Shown in pieces: positions 10,264 through 21,347 of a DNA stretch of 64,000 nucleotides; the first letter of the stretch is position 1, and each line of letters opens with the position of its first letter. The translations under genes were made by a program, and so were the position numbers. Below the pieces are notes generated by a model. That model did no database searches. It was given only the letters and a program-made list of their open reading frames with translations, and was not told where the DNA came from. The stretch comes from Bryum argenteum (taxonomy: Eukaryota > Streptophyta > Bryopsida > Bryales > Bryaceae): NCBI GenBank assembly GCA_037043015.1, contig CM073321.1:1307001-1371000 (forward strand), given 5' to 3'.

Positions 10264-11186
10264 ATGTTGTCTCTCAACGCCTATGCTATATTCGACGCCG
10301 AAGATAGAGAGGACATCGACCAGGCGTACGATGAAGGGCTTACTCTTGATCCTACTGACTTCTTCGTGAACGGGTATTTCGTTGACAAAGTCGAGTTCCC
10401 GGAGGTTGGCGCCATGCTCTTGAAAGGCAAGCGCAAAGCTGTTGCGTCTTTGGATGACGAGGCCCTCGACGGACGTCCCCGACCAGGAGGACTCTGGGTC
10501 AAGTGGAAGGCAACTTCACGGTGAAGGCAGCACTTACAGCCTTGGTTCCGGAGGGGATGACGAAGAGCAATACATGGAAATCGACACGACCCCTCGGACA
10601 CCGCAGGAGTCGCGTACTGCTCCCGGGCGAGGAGGAGGTAGAGGGAGTGCAAAGCGGAAACGTAATCCCCTGTCGAGGGACTCACCCTCAAGTAGGTTCA
10701 AGGCCGAGGAGAGTGCTGAACTGGCAGCACTACAGCGCAAGGTTGAGGAGGAGATGGCACACCGGAAAAAGTTGGAAGAGCTCCTTGCACAGCAGCAAAT
10801 TGAGCAGCGGGAACGCGAAAAGAGGGAACAGGAACGCCATGACAGGATGATGGAGATGATGGAGAGTTTAACTGCCGGCCACGCATTAACTTCAATGCGG
10901 ACAATGGCAACCACTCCTGCTACACAGGCTATACCCACTTCTCTGCAACCACTCATGTCCCTGCCGCCTCCAACTACCGAGCCTCCCACACCTGCGCCTT
11001 CCTCTCCTATGCCTGAGATACGACCTGTGGGTGACGAAGAAGAAGAATCTCCAGGTCCTCCTTCAACTTAGATTTTGGATCGAGTGTATAGTATTTAAGC
11101 TGTAAATGCCGGAAAACACATATACATGTGAAATTTTGTATCAAACTCAGACATTTTTTTGTAATTAATACAGGCCTTTACTATTT

Positions 11187-11217
11187 TGCAGTTTAGCTTG
11201 ACTCGAGCTAAACTGTT
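11187..11217. promoter_or_regulatory. 31-bp palindrome, copy 8 (between the ParB-like and FCP1-like genes)
   Basis: Central base C, with one internal mismatch (GCTTGA for GCTCGA) and changed outer bases. It lies about 120 bases after the ParB-like stop. It is about 90 bases before a likely 3' splice site (GCCAG ending at 11309), so it may be upstream of the next gene or inside its first intron. Confidence 0.85.
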
Positions 11218-11309
11218 GCCCTTTTTCCTATCTGCTTCTTGATGGCTCCCATATTCTATTTCCTCCATCTTATCGTTTCCTAATTCCATGAATTTGTATT
11301 GCTTGCCAG

Positions 11310-12452
11310 ATGTTAATTTGGATGACGAAGCAATCGATGTTCCAGTCATGGATGATGTCACGCTTGAATGTTATCACCATGAGCGGGTTCCATCGGTGGA
11401 GTACACACTCAAAATGCATGATGTCTCACATACACAGAATGTTGTTGCTGTCCGTGATGAGTTAGATTGCACTGAGCAGTCACTCGGGTCAATGGGTGTC
11501 CAAGTTGACTTAGAGGAGAGCAATTATGATAATCAGGTAATTTTTGTTCCACAAACACTGCTCTCACCGATGCCATCGTTGCGATGAATTTTATGTTTCT
11601 GACCTTGAATTCATCGCACCAGTGACGAAAGCTCCCCAGTAATTTTGTCGTGGTGCGTCGTTTTCATTTCTGGTCAACGAAGCATCGGTCAATGATTTAA
11701 TTTCTAGAGAAGACATAGGTGGGGTTCCAAGCAAATCCTCCGGTACTTGGTTAAATGTTGTTCTCAACCTCAATGGTATCCTCTGCAGTTGTTCCCCATT
11801 TTGGGAAGCTAAAGGATACAGAAATCGTGACTTCCGTATTCACTCAGCCACGTTGCCAACCGAGGTGGGGAAGAAGCTTGTATGGGTGAGGCCCAACTGT
11901 AAGGACTTCCTCTCTCGGGTGGCATCGTTTGCTACCATCACGGTTTGGAGTTCGATGATGAGAACAACCACAGAAGCCATTTGTGATTTTCTCTTCGGTC
12001 CTATAAACCCTATAAGGCCACTACGAATTCTTGGTCAAGAAGACTGTGACATGATTCCCTTGAAATCTGGTGGGAGCAGACCATTGTTCATGAAGGAACC
12101 GGGAACTCAGAAGTCTATCTTCCTTAAGACCTTGTCAGCTCATCTCTTCAATAGCTTTGATGGTTTTTATACAGAGGCTAATACGCTCATCATAGATGAT
12201 AGTCCGGTTAAGCACGTGCTTAATCAGCGGGAAAATGTTATTTTACTACCATCCTGGTCTCACAAGGACAATAGGGCACACGAGGATTCTATTTTGTTAG
12301 ATGAGGTTTTGCCGTATCTGTTAGAGCTCCATGAGTTTGACGGTTCCCTTAGCAAGTTTCGGTCATCGTTACCATTTGGACGTGCCATGATATATGATGA
12401 TCGTGCATCATTAGATCTGTATAATGATATACAAAAGGCATTAATAGAATGA
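11310..12452 (+). CDS. FCP1-like (NLI-interacting factor) HAD-domain protein with an atypical NLNG signature, exon borders partly unresolved
   Basis: An acidic N-terminal exon runs from about 11310 (after TTGCCAG) to 11536 (before GTAATT). The domain exon runs from about 11708 to the stop at 12450-12452. The domain reads VVLNLNGIL (11757-11783), then WVRPNCKDFL, then TVWSSM, then LIIDDSPVK (12186-12212), then a D-x-x-L-x-E-x-L-P-Y-L segment. That is the motif order of FCP1/SCP-type phosphatases. The family signature needs an aspartate nucleophile (D-x-D or, in many plant members, D-L-N-G). Here both positions are asparagine, so catalysis is not expected unless this copy is mutated. An in-frame TAA at 11640 means the exon between 11537 and 11708 is not resolved. 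The gene follows the ParB-like gene in the same direction and shares its palindrome environment. Confidence 0.6.
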
Positions 12453-12608
12453 AAAATTATTTTATATTCTATTGTCAAGTAATTTTCAACCCTTTGATTT
12501 TAATTTGAATTTGTATCTCAGGATGTGAACCTCCCGTAGTAGCTTTGTAGGACTTTTCATTGGTTTCTGAATTTTCAGTTTGAAAAATTGTTGAAATAGA
12601 TTACGCAG

Positions 12609-13358
12609 GGTGATTGTCGTGCTTCTGTGGATTCTCTGATGAATGCTGCGGATTTCGGGCCTTCACTTCGGAGTAGAGGACGATTATTGCAGTCTGCTGA
12701 AACGGCTCAATCTACCATGGATTTTTCGACAATCGCAGTAGAAGATGGAGTAGTTAACAGCCTTGTCACTAAGTCATCACCTCCAAAGGTGTTGCAATCG
12801 GCTTTCCCTGTGTCGCCTCCAAAAATAAATCAGAATGGTTCTCCTCTTCAAATTACATGTACGCCTACGAAGCGTATGTTATACGACATTGACGCGGGTA
12901 TTTCTGATGAAGCTTTTGTAAAGGTTTGTTCCACTGTGCATTTAGTACTTTTGAGTTAAGTATTTGCAAGAACGAATAACTATTTGTAGATCTACTGCTG
13001 TACACTCTTATACGTTACACAATTCTTAGACCTTGTACTCATATGCTACCTATTGCATGTATGTATCTATTCGCTCGTTCACTTATAAGAAATGCCATTG
13101 TTTCATTTTGTCCAGGATCCTGTTTTGGAGAGTCCAAATGCATGTCCTTTGAAGTCTACGGAACAACGAGCAATCAAGCCTTCGTCAGAAAACCGCCGTC
13201 ACCCGCTACCTAAGTCAAGCATTGAGGACCGGCGTCGCGAAAGACTGCAACGCCTTCTTGATAATCCATTGATGCAAGACAATGATTCTAGCTGGACACG
13301 TCGGCGTCAACGAGCATTCATCCAATCTCGTATTGTTGCTTATGGTGGAACTCCGTAG
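12609..13358 (+). CDS. Unrecognised two-exon frame downstream of the FCP1-like domain
   Basis: The exons are about 12609-12923 (after TACGCAG, before GGTTTGT) and 13116-13358 (after GTCCAG). The intron is phase 0 and the frame is the same on both sides. The predicted peptide is serine/proline-rich. It ends in a basic region rich in R-R-R-E-R and W-T-R-R-R-Q-R. I do not recognise a family. It may be the 3' end of the FCP1-like gene if the TGA at 12450 is skipped by splicing, since the spacing is intron-sized. It could also be a separate small gene. No ATG is clear at the 5' end, which favours the first reading. Confidence 0.5.
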
Positions 13359-14096
13359 TAGTTACATCTATTAACTACAGAAGTAATTTTGTATAGATTT
13401 GATAGTCATCACTCTTATATGGCATATTTTGTGAATCATGATTGATACTTACAAGCGCATAAATGGAATATTCTTTTATTCCCATCCTTTTTCTATCGTT
13501 TGTTCAGAGCTATGTCTCTTTTTACATATATTTATATCAATTTTGATGCATCATCTAGTACTTTATGCTTAACATTCATAGATATTTCAGATGATTCTCT
13601 ACTCTTAAAACTCCCAAAGTCATGCATATTTCCCAATATAACGAATATGGGGTTACTTGTTAGTGATGATCTGATAACACGAGAGGAAAACAGTGTCCAA
13701 AGGGACACAGTTTAATGTGCGTTTTGACGCAGTTTAACGCCGTTTAACAGGGTCAATTTATGTGACGCAAAAATGCCAAAATAGTCACGGACGTCTTTTG
13801 GGCTTGACGTCGCACGTCTAAACGTGTTAAACCATTTAACATAAGATGACGTGCTACGTCAAAACGGGTCATTTTAGAGCAGGTAAGTGACCTAGAGTCA
13901 GTAACTTCCGAAGTAACTTAGTTTCCAAGGTGGCTATGACATGGACATTTCTCATGTTTAATTACTACGTGGTCTATGACGTGCACACGCCCTCGTCGTT
14001 TTGGATGGATGAAGAATTTGCTCATGTGGCACATTTTTAATGGCTGAGATTTAGACACGTGGCGTGATCTTGGATTTTGCATATAATTTTGCGGTT
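13359..14096. other. No gene seen
   Basis: 13680-13870 is rich in short words such as CAGTTTAA, GTTTAAC and GACGT. It includes a small hairpin, GTGTCC-AAA-GGGACAC, at about 13693. No coding sequence is supported. Confidence 0.4.
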
Positions 14097-14855
14097 ATTC
14101 GGTGTGATCCTTTCTCTGTCTCCCTTTGCGGTTGAGTGCTTAGAAGTTGTATCTACTGTGTCTGGGTCGTGAGTTGGGAGTTAGGAATCCGGATTCTTTG
14201 TTAGATCGTTTCTGTGGAGTTGAGGTCGGGTTGGGCGTATTCTTGAGTGCCTTGTGTCTTGAGCTGGTCTAGGTGTCTGAGAGAGGAAAACTACTGTGGT
14301 AAACACTTTACGGTCTGGGAGGGTCTGGGAGTAAAGTGTGGGAGGCCGGATTCCAATCCGACCTCCATTTGCCACAGGCTTGGGTTCTTCTGTAGTCTCA
14401 GCGGACGGATCAAGCGCAGTACGTGACCGGAATACCTGTAAACGTCCTCTAGCCGGATTCGGAGCTTTTGGAATCTGTCATTGCAGTAAGTGTGCTAGGG
14501 TAACCAGGACGGCCTGCGTGACCTGCTAGTTCGGACGGCCGGGACGGATTAGTTGTGAGGACGTTATGTTTGCCTAAGTGTGTATGTGTTTGTATGGGAA
14601 GAGTCTAAGTGTGGAAGTTTGCGCCACGGTAAACATAAGGGAAAGAGACTTTGTGCATCCCCTCTTGCAAAGGAATATTTTTGCCATGCAAGGCTAAAAC
14701 ATAAGTTGGGACTAGAAACGTTTGGTGGTTGGGTGTTCTAGCACGACTTTATCTTGGTCACTTCACAGAATCCCTGGAACAATACACGAGTCACCTAAAC
14801 ACGGGTATTACGCTAATAAACGTGTAAGGGAAGACAACGTGAATACATGGCATCC
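14097..14855 (+). repeat. Dispersed repeat C, forward copy (about 760 bp)
   Basis: This matches 56186-56945 in the opposite orientation over almost its full length. The shared sequence starts at ATTCGGTGTGATCC and ends at GAATACATGGCA. Both copies keep the same open frames by chance of conservation, but no protein is recognisable. Rich in CCGGA-type words. It may be an LTR or a non-autonomous element. The ends are not clean enough to decide. Confidence 0.8.
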
Positions 14856-14955
14856 GACACCTACCATGTGCAATTGCTCGATTGTCAAATGAGATTAATG
14901 ATTTTGGCTGTAGTGAGAATAAATCTACAAATGAGAGAAATTGACAATTTTGATT

Positions 14956-15908
14956 TCAGATATGGGCAAGAAGGACAGGTAGGCTAGAAACTAGAAAGGG
15001 AGTGAGACATTCCTCTTTCGGAAATACTTTCCCAAGTTTGTTACTAGCCACAGCGACCATCTTGTCGAAACTTTCGCCACAAATTGATTCGATTTCTGTT
15101 TTAATGGCGTTATCCATGTCACTCCATACTTTCAATCCTGTTTCTTTAACTTTTAGGACAGTGGCGTAGTATGTAGTTTCACCATTCGCTGATGCTTTTG
15201 CTAACCTCCTCTATACAGCAAATAAACAAGAGTGAGAAGATTTGTAGAAATATATACAATGTAGTATGGTAAAGCGCATGCATAGTGAACTTACCGCATA
15301 TAAAAATTTTACAAACACGTCAACTGTAACACGATACAAAGTGTCCTTCTTTACTTTGGCATTCTTGTAAATTTTGTGATCCTCCGCAGAGATGAATTCT
15401 TTGTAATCTTTGAGTTTTAATTTACCAAACTTCCTCATGCGTTGCAGTTTCGCACACAAACTATCTTCGACATGGTTATGCTCTGTAGACCTATATAACA
15501 AAATAAGAGATGAAAAACTTTGTGGCTGGAAAGAGTATAAAATAAAATAATTTGAAGAAAAGAGACAGTTTCTTAGCAACTTATGTCGTTCATAGCATTA
15601 AGGAGCAGATTGTTGTCTCCGCGAGCATCAAGTACGATGCAGTCAACAGAATTATACCACGAAGGATCCATCATGTGGTACCTCTCAATATGTCGCATTT
15701 ATGCCGTAACACGATGGTTACCTTCGTACACATAGAAGTACTTGTTGTTGGGGTGATGAAGATCAGGATCTGACTGCAGCGTCTTCTCAAACTCTTCATT
15801 AGCACCTCTCTACAGCGGATCTGTCCACACAGCATCTCCTGCATGAATTATTTTTTCTCTGCCTTTCCTATGCAGAGGAGGAACATACTTAACTTCAAAT
15901 ATTCTCAC
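14956..15908 (-). pseudogene. Second ParB-like gene, decayed, three exons
   Basis: Exon A runs from 15908 (after CTTCAG) to about 15590, exon B is 15490-15295, and exon C is 15210-14956 with its stop at 14958-14956. Exon B ends in phase 0 at GTAAGT and exon C continues in phase for 85 codons. Exon A reads VRIFEVKYVPP, then YVYEGNHRVTA (the ParB/DGQHR-like G-x-H-R-x-x-A, with GNHRV at 15723-15709), then VDCIVLDARGD and NAMNDI. Exon B begins STEHNHVEDS. The order G-x-H-R, hydrophobic strand, N-x-N-H matches the 8.2-8.4 kb part of the large gene, though identity is low. Exon A has two in-frame stops (TAG before RGANEE, TAA before MRHIER), and its donor is poor, so this copy is dead. It abuts a truncated gypsy pol at 15.97 kb. 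Confidence 0.65.
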
Positions 15909-15972
15909 CTGAAGATCAAAAATAACATTTACAACAGAGCACCTAAAGAATAAGAATATGTCATAGATAACT

Positions 15973-17660
15973 TCAAATATGAATAGAGTAAATGAAGCTC
16001 TTTATTTGAAGATAATAAAGATGAGATAAATGGCTCTTCCGGTCTCGAAACACAGCAAAATCATCAATGAGGACCTCGAGGAAATGTAGTAGGAAATCTT
16101 TGAAGATATCCATTATTAACCTCTGGAAAGTACCAGGGGCATTGCACAGTCCAAATGGCATCCGGTGAAGGCGTAGGTACCCCATTCTGTAGTGAATGTC
16201 GTCTTGAGTTGATCGCTCGCCCGGATAGAGACTTGGTTGTACCCAAATAATCCATCGAGGAAATTGTATAGTTCCTTATCGGCTATGTAGTCCAGAATGA
16301 TGTCCGTGAAGGGCACGGGAAAGTAGTCTTTATTGGAAGCAGAGTTTAGCTTCCGGAAATCCTAGTAGACCCGGATCTTCACTTTCACGTCCGCTTCGGT
16401 ATTCTTTGGCACCACCAGAATGGGGGAAACCCATTCCGAGTTCTTAACCGTGTAAATAAATTCAGCTTCTTGCAACCAGTCGATCTCCTCCTTGACCATT
16501 AGCGAGTACTTCAGATACTGACGCTGTCTGACCGGAGCGGCTCCCTCAATAATGTTGATATGGTATTCTTCTAAGTACGATGGGATTTCTCGCAGGTCGC
16601 TAGGGGCCCATGCAAACACGTCTGAATACTCCACGAGCAGTTGACTGCATTCCTCCTCCTCCGGTGTCACTGTCTTTCCACCTAAAACTTTCTACCCGTC
16701 CAGATCTCTATATCTTTGAAATCTTTGGGTGAGACGACGTTCTTTATCTTTTCTGGTCCCTTCTCTTTTGGATCTCGATCGAACGCGTCCCATAACAAGT
16801 GACTCCCTCCTCCTAGCCAAGCCGGTTAAGTATCTGTGTTCGTAAGTTGTTCGCAGACCCATTTATTGGAGAAGGTAGTACATGATTCTCCCAACGAACA
16901 ATCTTCCATGTCGGTTTTGCTTGTCAAAGTAGGTCTATGTGGAGGGTTGGTGCCTCTTCCGGGACCTGTTCCGGAAATTGGAAGTCTCCTTCGATAAGAC
17001 CGGAAAACTCCTCGACTAGGTAGCACGCTTGGGCTTCCGGTTCCGACTCTAACCAATCCGAGTTGTGATCCTCCGTCTCACTGGTGTCCTCTTCGTAGGA
17101 AATATGTTTCCAGGGTATCTGTACCGGTGGTCGCCTTGCCCGAAACTTCTTCTCTCCCCAATCCACTAATATCTTTGCGAGATAGAGCTAGGGGCAGCTT
17201 TAGAACATCCGGAAAGGTTTGCCCTCATCCACCCGAATGACCACATAATTAAGCAAATAATTACGCGTACCCACCCGTAAAAGGATCTGAGAGAGTAGTC
17301 CAACCGGTACCACTCGGAATTGATCTGCCATCTTCAGTATCAGCCCGGTGCGCTCCAAGGTCATGTTCCAAAGGTCATGCGCAGTGTCTTCTAGCATGAG
17401 GTTGACTCCGAAACCGTTGATCAGAACGTTATGTACGTTGCATCTGTCGACTTCGACAGTGATAACCGAGGTTCCGTAGTCCTCAATAGTGCCAAAATTG
17501 ACTGCTACTGCTCGGAGCTTGTTTCTTTTTCCTTTGTTGTTTCCAAGCCTCCTGGATGACCTTCTGGTCGATGACGTTATAATGGAGTAATTGGCCAATG
17601 GTGACGTTGGCACGCTAGACCTTCACATCTTGTAGGATGTCATACTTATGTATCCTTACT
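15973..17660 (-). pseudogene. Ty3/gypsy pol fragment: protease and reverse transcriptase (element G1)
   Basis: The minus strand reads a degenerate retropepsin (17613-17200, NGFGVNLM in place of D-x-G). A linker and then reverse transcriptase follow (16670-15973). The RT part includes WVSPILVVPKN, LDGLFGYNQV, FGLCNAPGTFQR and a catalytic box changed to VLIDDF. A stop follows KIRVY, and frames shift at about 16,360 and 16,120. RNase H and integrase are missing, because the element ends at about 15.97 kb next to the ParB-like pseudogene. The matching gag lies at 23.48-24.65 kb on the same strand, separated by a later insertion. Confidence 0.8.
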
Positions 17661-17733
17661 TTCGGACCCGGTTTTAGTACCACAAAATCATCTACAAACC
17701 GGACCTTCTTCGCTCATGGCTCAGAGTCCGGTT

Positions 17734-17738
17734 CCAAT
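17734..17738. repeat. Target-site duplication CCAAT, left copy
   Basis: CCAAT at 17734-17738 is repeated at 23473-23477, flanking the 17739-23472 insertion. Confidence 0.7.
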
Positions 17739-18189
17739 GTTAACCAAATAATCTACAAATATTCCCTTAGGCTAAGTTTGGCTAGTCCACACCTAGTCGA
17801 TAGTGGATCCAGTTGATATCCAGTAGAGAGTTTCAGAGATAGGCAAGTCTATACATACCCGACTAAGGCAGCCGACTAGTCATCCGACACTGTAGGTCGA
17901 CGGACTAGGTCGACCCGACCAGATCGGGCAAGCCAGGTCTGACACGGTGTCAGATCTGGACCTATAGGTACTCCCTCTCTCAAGTGGAGGGAGTTGCTCT
18001 TCATTATATATATTATGTTCTTTTCTTTCCTCTCACGCAGCCGCCTCTTGTTTTGTGTTTGTATCTGTAGTCGACATTGTCTTGTATGTGGTGCCTCATG
18101 TCAATTTCAGTTATTGCATAGACAGGAGGTTAGGAGTAGATAAGACACTCGATAATAGTAGAACTCGACTTGTCCTCTCTTCTAAAAGT

Positions 18190-19000
18190 TGTTACCCGAT
18201 TGACGTCACAAGGCAACCACAACGACCAAGGTGTGAGCAATAACCGCAACATGGCAACCATGGCACACTTGACGAAGGCCATAGCCACCGAACAGGGCAC
18301 CATGGCGACAAAGGCGGAGGCAATAGCTGCTGACCGTGGATACTACGGCACTTCGGATAAGGGCACTGCCTAATTTCTAGGAACCCCACGGTGCGACGTA
18401 GGATATAAGCAGTAGAAAACAGGAGAAGAGGTACTCATAGTAGTCACAATAGAAGTACACTTTCAGGCTAGCTCAACCGATCCTCCAATGTACTTAGATT
18501 CTGTAGCATGAATGCAAAAGCCAAGAGCCAATTACTCTCACTCTCCTATTGAATCTCTCAATCTCTCTCCCTCTTTCTGCCTGCTTGTTGTATCTGCTTA
18601 GTCGCTATGGCAAAAAACCTAACCCCTTGACCTCCACTCTGTGTCTTTGTCTTCACAATATTTTCCGCGGTCTTCTGATAACCCTTGCTTGGATTCTAGA
18701 CGTCTACACCATACCTAGACAACCTTGTTTGCCCCGAGTCACAGAGCCACTACCAACGCCTCCTTAGCACAGCGTAGCCTTCGTCACCATCATCCTCGAT
18801 ATCTATATTCTACCAAAGATTCTAGAGATAGAAAGTAAGAACTTCTCCTCCCAGACTCTAATGATACCGTGGTATTCAGCCAAAGCCCTTCTCTCAAGAA
18901 CCGAGCTACCTTAGTCTCATTTCTTCCCTGTTGCCCTCAGAAACTATTCCGCTGCTCTGGATGAACTCGTAATGCAATCCATCGCCTACCGATGTTCACA
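18190..19000 (+). repeat. Repeat B, forward copy, starting TGTTACCC
   Basis: Homologous to 40072-39265 in the opposite orientation. Similarity starts abruptly at TGTTACCCG in both copies. It runs through shared words such as GCCATAGCCACCGAACAGGG and GGATATAAGCA to GAACTCGTAA. The abrupt start with TG, and a TATA-like GATATAAGC about 220 bases in, suggest an LTR inside or at the 5' side of G2. The far end is not defined. Confidence 0.75.
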
Positions 19001-20679
19001 AACACCGTTGTTCTAAATGTTGATCTGAAATTCAGGCTAGCTTCCAAACCCTAATCGTCCACACCGTTGTAATGTCCGTCGACGCAGAGAGAACCCAGTA
19101 TCTACATACAAACACCGTCCATGGACGAGGTTTCGCACTGCCAAAGAAGCAAATAGCAAACCCCCACACAAAAACAGTTAATAGCAGCCCTCAAACTCCC
19201 GTCCCGCAACACCCGTCGATTTCAAATCTTAGATCCAGATTCAGATCTCCGATCGCGATCGAGATCCAGATCTGCAGATTGAGATCTAGATCTAGAAACC
19301 GACATGTGGCCAAACTATGTCGGGTAGGCACACGCGAGCATGCCGCGCCTCTGACCTCCTGGAAATCAAAGCTAGCCAACTCAAAAACCCGCAGACTTTA
19401 CGCGAACTACTCAATCTGCAACCCTTGACAACTTCTCCACCACTCGTGATAGTCCGACCCGACAATCCATTGACAGTCGGTAGAGCACACACCACCACCA
19501 TGGCACATTCGACCAACCCTGCGGTCGTCGACCTGCCACGTTCGACCTCCTGACCGTCGCCAACATCGGCGACTAGGCCTCAAAGCCGCGGCGGAGAACC
19601 GACATCTCGGCCGTAGTCTCCTACTGACTCATTTCTCCAGGAGACAATCTTCCAACACTGACCTTCGAGCGCACATGCAAGATATGCACCTTGAGATACA
19701 TCTGCTGATACGCCGTATGACCAACAGGTTGAAATTACACGCCTTCAAGCTCAGCAGACATACCTTGCAATCATGTTAGCACGACTTTAGGCCACTAGCC
19801 CAACGACCCATCCAGATACATCCGGAACTGCAGAACAACCCATGACTAGTCAACAACTAGTCGACCAGCAGTCGACAGCAAACCCTCTCCCCTGACGACC
19901 AGCTTGAGAGGGATTTAGTCAATAATCCTAGCTAAGCCAATCCGATCTGCGAGACATACAACTTCGGACGTTCGTCACACTCGTCGGACATATTGAATCT
20001 CGAAAATCAACCTCCTACTCCAGCGGTTCCCTTCAACTCTCGCGTACCAACAATGTTGCCTCGCCCTCCAGCAATTCTTCATCTGCACGGGCGAGCCCTT
20101 CCTCTACCTCGACCAGCGAGTATCCCAAGCGCAAACCCAACGTCCACACCTCCATAAACAATTCCTTCACGAGCACTGCAATCCGGCTCAACACTACCAA
20201 CTTCCGGCCAGTCAATGCCGTCCACGTCGGTATTGACAGGTGTCCCTGGCCCTACATATACGACAGCCCGCCTAGTTAGTACACGCTCGTGTTTTGTGTG
20301 TGGATCTCACCGATACACAATAGACAATTGTCTAAATTATGCGTCGGGTCTCTCTGCGTGGCCAATCGCTGCAGCCGCCTCTCGACCACCAGTCGACCCC
20401 CTCCATTGCAGCATGGCTACAAAACCGGTCAACATGCCTACCTATCATAAACGTAAATGCGCAATGACCCATGTTCATAGATTTACAAACGCCCTTACTT
20501 TAAATGGTGAAAGAGACCCAAAAATTACAATAGCATTGTTCGGAAACTCCTAGTCAATGCCAGTAATTATAATTGGTTTACAACCTAAAGAAACACCTAC
20601 CCAAGCCAGAGCCTTACAGATTCACTTGATGCCTTCTAACATCGATACCACGAGATCAACAATGACGACTTGGCGTACC

Positions 20680-21347
20680 TTCAGTTGAGATCCTTTAAAC
20701 AAGAATCGAAAGAGTTGGTGAAAGACTACTACGAATGTATAATGAAACTTGCTAGTCAATTTGAACACATGCCAAGTGATGAATTCCTACTAAGCAATTT
20801 TTGAGCTCGTTTATTGAAGTACCCCCAGGTGGCTACAGTCGGCTTATCAAGATCGACCCTTACCGAGGCCAAAAATTCAGCAAATCTGGCCGAAAGTGGA
20901 CTACCTCGATAATCAGATCCCAGCCCAACCTCAACCTGAGTCGACACAAAGCGACCCACATGAGGACTCTGCAAGAAACCGAGACACATCGACCAGAATT
21001 GTTTTCTCAACTTTATTAGCGAATACGGCAAACGGAGAGCCGCTTGATCAGCACTGGCTACCGTGGCATCTACCACGTCAACACTAACATCAACAGGATC
21101 GAATTATCGACCGCGAAGAATTTATCCTTGCGCTTTCTGCAAATCTCTTGAACATCTGACTCACCTCTGTCTGTTGTTGCGGGACCCCAAGGTCATACGC
21201 AGCAAGCCCTCAGCTCCTACGTTGAGCGTCGTGATCGAGGAACACAAACCAGTTAACGTCGATGTCAACACGGTGGCCGACATTACTTGCAGCCAAGCTA
21301 CGTTGACATCGACCCGCGAGGCCGACTCAATGGAGCAACCCAATTAG
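20680..21347 (+). pseudogene. Gag remnant of element G2 with two zinc knuckles
   Basis: A capsid-like part (KELVKDYYECIMKLASQFEH, 20707-20766) is followed by a first knuckle whose first cysteine codon is now TGA (..GLCKKPRHIDQNC, about 20957-20997). An intact second knuckle follows, CAFCKSLEHLTHLC (CX2CX4HX4C, about 21130-21170). Several stops and frame changes interrupt it. Confidence 0.75.

Larger units (their letters stand above)
7111..11071 (+). pseudogene. Large three-exon gene for a ParB/DGQHR-like protein, with one in-frame stop and one frame change
   Basis: Exon 1 is 7111-8550, exon 2 is 8757-10106, and exon 3 starts at 10264 and continues to 11071. Both introns are phase 0 with GTAAG donors and CAG or TAG acceptors, and the joined frame stays open across them. 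Total length would be close to 1,200 codons. Exon 1 carries INGQHSVAAS (8231-8260), followed about 45 residues later by a conserved-looking FYNRVNHF. G-x-H-[RS]-x-x-A is the hallmark of ParB/sulfiredoxin-fold and DGQHR (DndB-type) domains. I recognise the motif but not the whole protein. A basic patch (KKKK) lies at about 7846-7857. The last part is acidic, then basic (KRKR near 10650), then a glutamate/arginine-rich coiled coil (about 10710-10870), then a proline-rich tail. A TAG at 7975-7977 interrupts exon 1, and the frame changes by +1 between about 10470 and 10520. Either mutation makes it a pseudogene unless read through. The exons are more GC-rich than the surroundings. Confidence 0.7.

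Noticed and set aside
10498..10540. An intron to explain the frame change in the ParB-like gene
   Set aside because: Available GT..AG pairs give introns of only 20-40 bases, too short for plant splicing. A frame change fits better.
13690..13870. CAGTTTAA/GTTTAAC words that resemble the palindrome arms
   Set aside because: They lack the GCTCGA core and the inverted arrangement, so they are not copies of the 31-bp palindrome.
14103..14852. Repeat C as an LTR (TGTGATCC...ATGGCA)
   Set aside because: The two copies share ATTCGG before the TG, no 5-bp target duplication is seen, and no primer-binding site follows, so the LTR reading is not supported.
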